From the NCBI GenBank assembly GCA_040224245.1, contig JBEGIR010000044.1:53358-117357 (forward strand): a DNA stretch of 64,000 nt. Direction: 5' to 3'. Position numbers and translations under genes: made by a program. This DNA is from Puniceicoccaceae bacterium. Its GTDB lineage: Bacteria > Verrucomicrobiota > Verrucomicrobiia > Opitutales > JAFGAQ01. The notes beneath the pieces are model-generated. The model saw nothing but the letters and a program-made list of their open reading frames with translations, searched no databases and was not told where the DNA came from. Positions 60,616-64,000 of this stretch are shown piece by piece. Every line of letters starts with the position of its first letter. Position 1 is the stretch's first letter.

Positions 60616-60638
60616 GTAGCGGGAGCTTCCAGCTCGCG
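60616..60638 (+). repeat. Single REP copy upstream of nadB
   Basis: GTAGCGGGAGCTTCCAGCTC followed by GCG is a solitary copy of the family seen at 28.2 and 52.9 kb, in the divergent spacer between nadB and the sialidase-like gene. The rest of that ~280-bp spacer shows nothing else. Confidence 0.85.
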
Positions 60639-60809
60639 CTTCATCTCCAAAATTCGCACCACTCCATAATAACCCATCACAGTGCTTTTTTTCATCCTCC
60701 CTCCACACTGCTTCACCGTTACCCCCCTGCCAACACCCATGTTACAAGATCTCCACATTTCCCAATTGGGGTTGTCAGCTTCTCCAACAGAAAGTTCATT
60801 CGCAGTCAG

Positions 60810-62555
60810 ATGCACCATCCATTCACCACTTTCTGCCTGCTCACTCAGCTGTTGCTCCCAGTATCTGCCAATATTCTGGCCGAGAAAGGAGATCCGTATT
60901 CATCCGACCATGTCACAGCCTTCCGCTTCCGGGCAGACTTTGATATCGAACTCGATGAAGAGCAGGGCTGGGCCGCCCCGGCAAATACGGCGCCCATCCA
61001 AGTAGTGGACAGCCCGTTCCGCATTCGCTTTGAAGTGGAAAGTCAGGCACTTGGGAAACGCCGTCAGTACAGCCTGCAATACCAACACAATGGCGGCCCC
61101 TGGACCTACCTGGAAGCCCATCATTTTCCCTACCCGTCAGCCGCCAGTCCGGCCATGAGCGTTGTGGGCTGCGAAGCCTTCTTCTACGGTGAAGAAGCCG
61201 ATGATTTGCTCTCAGGCTCCACACTGTCATCCGCACCGGGTGCAGGCATCACCCTGGCCCCAACCACTCCTGGCTGGACTCCAAACTCTCCCAACGGTGA
61301 ATCGGTTGAATGGGAGTGGACACTGGTGGTGCGACACTGGTGCGATGGACCCATCCAGGTCCTCAACGGCGACACCTTTGCGCTGCGTCTGGTGGATCAA
61401 CTTGGACGCCCGCTTGAAGGTCTCCTGCCCTCCTTCAAGGTCGAAGTCCCAGCCTTCCATCTCGGAGGAACTTTTGTGGAAACTCCCGCTCGTATTGGAC
61501 CGTGGGAGGACTCCAGCGGTGCGCTTTATTTCATCATGGAACCCACCGAAACGCACAATCGCATGATGATGATCAAGTCCACTGACGGCGGTCGGACCTG
61601 GTTGGAAATCGATCCGGAACATCGCCCTTCCATCGGCGACCTCGAAGGTGTGGCCTCGATCCTTGCTTCGGACGGAACCCTCCACATTGTGCATCAAACC
61701 TCTGATGAGGTCGTTTACCATGCATTCGGAACCCACGACCATGCCGCATTTCCCAACCGCTGGATTGCGAATTCTCAGCTCATCGATACTCCAGAGGAAC
61801 CTTACATTCAGGTCACCGACGTGACACTGCGTCCCGATGGCAGCCTGGTTACCGTGTATGCGAACGGTGATCGCCTTTCCTTCGCCACCCGCAATCCCGA
61901 TGGAGGCTGGAATCCTGCCCAGCCAATCGACTCCACCAACCCCTTCGGACTGACGAGTCCCTCCATACTCTGTCGTCCCGATGGAATCGTCGAAATCACC
62001 TATAAATGCATGGACGGAACGGCATGGGCGTGCGAACTGTCGCCGGACAATACGCTCAGTCCCGCCCATAAATTTGCGGAACACCTCGGAACAATGGAAA
62101 CCGAGTCCATGGCCATTCTCCCCCTCATTCACCTCAACGAATCCGGGAAGACGATTGTGATATTCCGCCAGGATGATGGATTTCTCTACCTCAGCCAGAA
62201 AGCCATGAACAGCTCATGGAGTGAAGCGGTTCAGGTGTCAGACCGCACCGTGATCAGTGGTCCGGTTGACTCCGATCAGGTCACTGCCGATGTGATCGCC
62301 TTCGAGGGAGAGTTGTGGATCGCTTTCATCGCAGAGCACGACCGCGATCTCTACCTCACCCGGGTTGACCCCGAAGCTCCAGCCGTTGAAACCTCACTTC
62401 ATCTGGTCTCGGATATCGAGGGTTCCTGGGTACGGGGAAACCTGCTGCTGCAGCAGGATGGCTTCCCTCTCTACGGCATGATCTACGATGCAGGAAGCAA
62501 GGGTGGCTCCGGGTTCAACCGCTACCTCGCTCATCCGATTCACCGAGAACCCTAA
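60810..62555 (+). CDS. Secreted sialidase-like beta-propeller protein
   Basis: This 581-residue protein has a signal peptide (FTTFCLLTQLLLPVSANILA). The first ~190 residues are beta-rich and unassigned (RADFDIELDEEQGWAAPANT). From about 210 to the end there are bladed repeats, including one clear Asp-box/BNR motif (STDGGRTWLEI) and weaker ones (NPDGGWNPAQ). These are typical of sialidase-fold propellers. Sialidase catalytic residues (Arg triad, Tyr) cannot be assigned with confidence, so it may be a glycan-binding or non-sialidase relative. It is divergent from nadB. Confidence 0.7.
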   Translation: MHHPFTTFCLLTQLLLPVSANILAEKGDPYSSDHVTAFRFRADFDIELDEEQGWAAPANTAPIQVVDSPFRIRFEVESQALGKRRQYSLQYQHNGGPWTYLEAHHFPYPSAASPAMSVVGCEAFFYGEEADDLLSGSTLSSAPGAGITLAPTTPGWTPNSPNGESVEWEWTLVVRHWCDGPIQVLNGDTFALRLVDQLGRPLEGLLPSFKVEVPAFHLGGTFVETPARIGPWEDSSGALYFIMEPTETHNRMMMIKSTDGGRTWLEIDPEHRPSIGDLEGVASILASDGTLHIVHQTSDEVVYHAFGTHDHAAFPNRWIANSQLIDTPEEPYIQVTDVTLRPDGSLVTVYANGDRLSFATRNPDGGWNPAQPIDSTNPFGLTSPSILCRPDGIVEITYKCMDGTAWACELSPDNTLSPAHKFAEHLGTMETESMAILPLIHLNESGKTIVIFRQDDGFLYLSQKAMNSSWSEAVQVSDRTVISGPVDSDQVTADVIAFEGELWIAFIAEHDRDLYLTRVDPEAPAVETSLHLVSDIEGSWVRGNLLLQQDGFPLYGMIYDAGSKGGSGFNRYLAHPIHREP

Positions 62556-62572
62556 GCTGCCGCAAAAGGGGC

Positions 62573-62824
62573 CTAACCCGTGCTGGAGTCGTCGCGACCC
62601 TGCGACAGCTTTGCGAGTGCGTTGACGATCTCGTCCAGCTGGCTGCGTTCTCCTCCTCCAAAGCCTTCCGCATCCGATTCCTGTAGATGGATCGCTTCTG
62701 ACTCCCACTGGAGCAGCACTTCACGTTTCTCTGCAACACTCAATGCCTCATCTGCCAGTACATCCGAAGGGCAACCGTAGACTCGCCGTGGGCTTCCAAC
62801 TGCTTCATGGAATCTCTTTTGCAT
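62573..62824 (-). CDS. Small conserved protein of unknown function
   Basis: This is an 83-residue cytosolic protein. VYGCPSDVLADEALSVAEKR, then EVLLQWESEAIHLQESDAEG and GGERSQLDEIVNALAKL, match a widespread small-protein pattern in proteobacteria (p..ev.adp.Ls.eqKl.iL..We.da..l.va..Egm.gge..ll..v...l). The function is unknown. The match supports a real gene despite its size. It converges with the sialidase-like gene, 17 bp from its stop. Confidence 0.72.
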   Translation of the reverse strand: MQKRFHEAVGSPRRVYGCPSDVLADEALSVAEKREVLLQWESEAIHLQESDAEGFGGGERSQLDEIVNALAKLSQGRDDSSTG

Positions 62825-63058
62825 GCGCTAATCTACTTCATCCTCAACTCAATCGCAACCGAATCACAGAATCCAAGTTCCCTTCCCGCTGGCGCAAACT
62901 CCTCCACTGGACGGGCCGACTTGTCGGCAACAACGCTTCAGCAAACCTGACTGGGGTGAATTACTCGTGCGCGTGGATCGCATTTCCAGATTCTGGCAAA
63001 CCACTCTCACTTCGGTCTCTGCTTGCCAGTTTCTGCAAATCATGCAAGACCCAATCTG

Positions 63059-64000
63059 ATGTCACTGCCTCAGTACACCGTCCTCGCCATTCTGTTTCTG
63101 ACGATCACGTTGTTTCTATGGGGACGATGGCGCCACGACATGGTGGCGATAGCATCCCTACTGGCCTGCGTGATCACGGGTCTGGTTCTGCCAGAACACG
63201 CCTTTTCCGGATTTTCGCACCCGGCGGTCATTACCGTTGCCTGTATTCTGATCCTCAGTCGTGCCCTGCAAAATTCCGGGGCGATTGACGCGCTCACACG
63301 ATGGATTCTTCCCAGTAATGCGGGACCCGCCATGACCCTGCTTTGCCTGACTGGCCTGGGAGCACTGCTGTCCGGATTCATGAACAATGTTGGCGCACTG
63401 GCACTGTTGATGCCGGTCGCCATACAACTGTCCAAACGCCTCGAAATGGCACCCGGCAAGGTACTGATGCCGCTGGCGTTTGGAACCATCCTGGGCGGCA
63501 TGACCACCTTGATCGGTACCCCGCCCAACCTCATTGTCTCTGGATTTCGCGCCGAGCAGGGTCCATCGGCGTTTCAAATGTTTGATTTTGCTCCCATCGG
63601 ATTTTCGATTGCGGCAGTCGGTGTGATTTTCATCAGTTTCATCGGTTATCGACTCGTGCCAGCCCGACGTGCGCAGACTGAAGGGTTTGATACGGCATCC
63701 TACCTGACCGAAGCCCGGGTACCCGCAAAAAGCAAGGCGGTCGGCATGTCGCTGCGGGAGGTCGAAGCCGCAATGGGATCGGCAGATGCCCAGGTCGTTG
63801 GTTTGATCCGCAACGAAGTTCGCCTCCATGCGCCGGGTGGCGGACGATTGATCAAGGGAAACGACATCCTTATTTTTGAGGCCGACGCTGAAGCCCTTCC
63901 CAATGCGCTTACCGAACTGGGACTGAAACTGGAAGAGGCGGGTAAATCTGAGGATGAATCAGAAGAAAAATCCGATCCCGAAACACCACGCGAAGACAGT
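63059..64000 (+). CDS. SLC13-family (ArsB/NhaD-like) permease with TrkA-C domain, 5' part
   Basis: The gene runs off the right edge with 314 codons visible from the ATG at 63059. Several membrane helices are present (YTVLAILFLTITLFLW, PAVITVACILILSRAL, ALLMPVAIQLSKRL). The family loops GFMNNVGALALLMP and LIGTPPNLIVSGFRAEQG carry the re-entrant hairpins of SLC13/CitMHS transporters. A cytosolic RCK-C/TrkA-C domain follows (VGMSLREVEAAMG to GNDILIFEADAE, about 225-285), typical of bacterial SLC13 proteins with two such domains. Likely substrates are dicarboxylates or sulfate, but this cannot be specified. Confidence 0.9.
   Translation, partial: MSLPQYTVLAILFLTITLFLWGRWRHDMVAIASLLACVITGLVLPEHAFSGFSHPAVITVACILILSRALQNSGAIDALTRWILPSNAGPAMTLLCLTGLGALLSGFMNNVGALALLMPVAIQLSKRLEMAPGKVLMPLAFGTILGGMTTLIGTPPNLIVSGFRAEQGPSAFQMFDFAPIGFSIAAVGVIFISFIGYRLVPARRAQTEGFDTASYLTEARVPAKSKAVGMSLREVEAAMGSADAQVVGLIRNEVRLHAPGGGRLIKGNDILIFEADAEALPNALTELGLKLEEAGKSEDESEEKSDPETPREDS

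Overview
The window looks like a chromosomal segment of a heterotrophic Verrucomicrobiota bacterium, most likely order Opitutales/Puniceicoccales. The clues are a very long TonB-dependent receptor with the 'LSPFEISA' mature N-terminus common in that group, an LL-diaminopimelate aminotransferase (dapL), and many secreted proteins and outer-membrane receptors. The taxonomic call is inference: there is no rRNA or tRNA gene in the window.

Layout. 1-6.9 kb: dabB-dabA-purE-purK on the minus strand, with a divergent LysR regulator and a beta-carbonic anhydrase. This is a bicarbonate-handling locus directly upstream of the bicarbonate-using PurK. 6.9-13.2 kb: a copper-type TonB receptor, a RegB/RegA-type redox two-component pair and a second TonB receptor, all minus. 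13.5-18.2 kb: a RecO-like protein, a protein with a cryptic kinase-like catalytic signature, and a PD-(D/E)XK nuclease fused to an XPD/DinG-type FeS helicase that is bracketed by repeats. 18.5-28.0 kb: a 1231-residue TonB receptor, a glycoside hydrolase family 2 enzyme and a TonB receptor under a TPP riboswitch. 28.5-40 kb: an EamA transporter, a three-gene signalling operon (small protein, HDOD, GAF histidine kinase), two methyltransferases, an RRM protein, a sensor kinase interrupted by an in-frame amber codon, a ThuA-like protein and a double-thioredoxin protein. 40-44.5 kb: a MoxR / DUF58 / transglutaminase operon. 44.5-47.3 kb: a toxin-antitoxin island with three PIN toxins, each paired with a different antitoxin class and punctuated by a shared repeat, plus a Doc toxin relic. 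47.6-52.5 kb: a lipoprotein, dapL, and nfnS/nfnL split by a GxxExxY gene flanked by 29-bp inverted repeats. 53-64 kb: PutA, a GH10 xylanase, NadB, a sialidase-like secreted protein, a small conserved protein and the start of an SLC13 permease.

An unusual layer runs through the intergenic spaces. There are at least five kinds of short repeat that begin with GTAG followed by a hairpin, which is the architecture of REP elements mobilised by RAYT (TnpA-REP) transposases. Stems and loops differ between families, and some copies show compensatory changes. No RAYT gene lies in the window.

Most notable: the inverted-repeat-bounded GxxExxY unit that splits nfnS/nfnL, the multi-family GTAG REP landscape, the cassette-like TA island, the kinase-like orphan protein, the dab-pur gene order, and the amber-interrupted sensor kinase.
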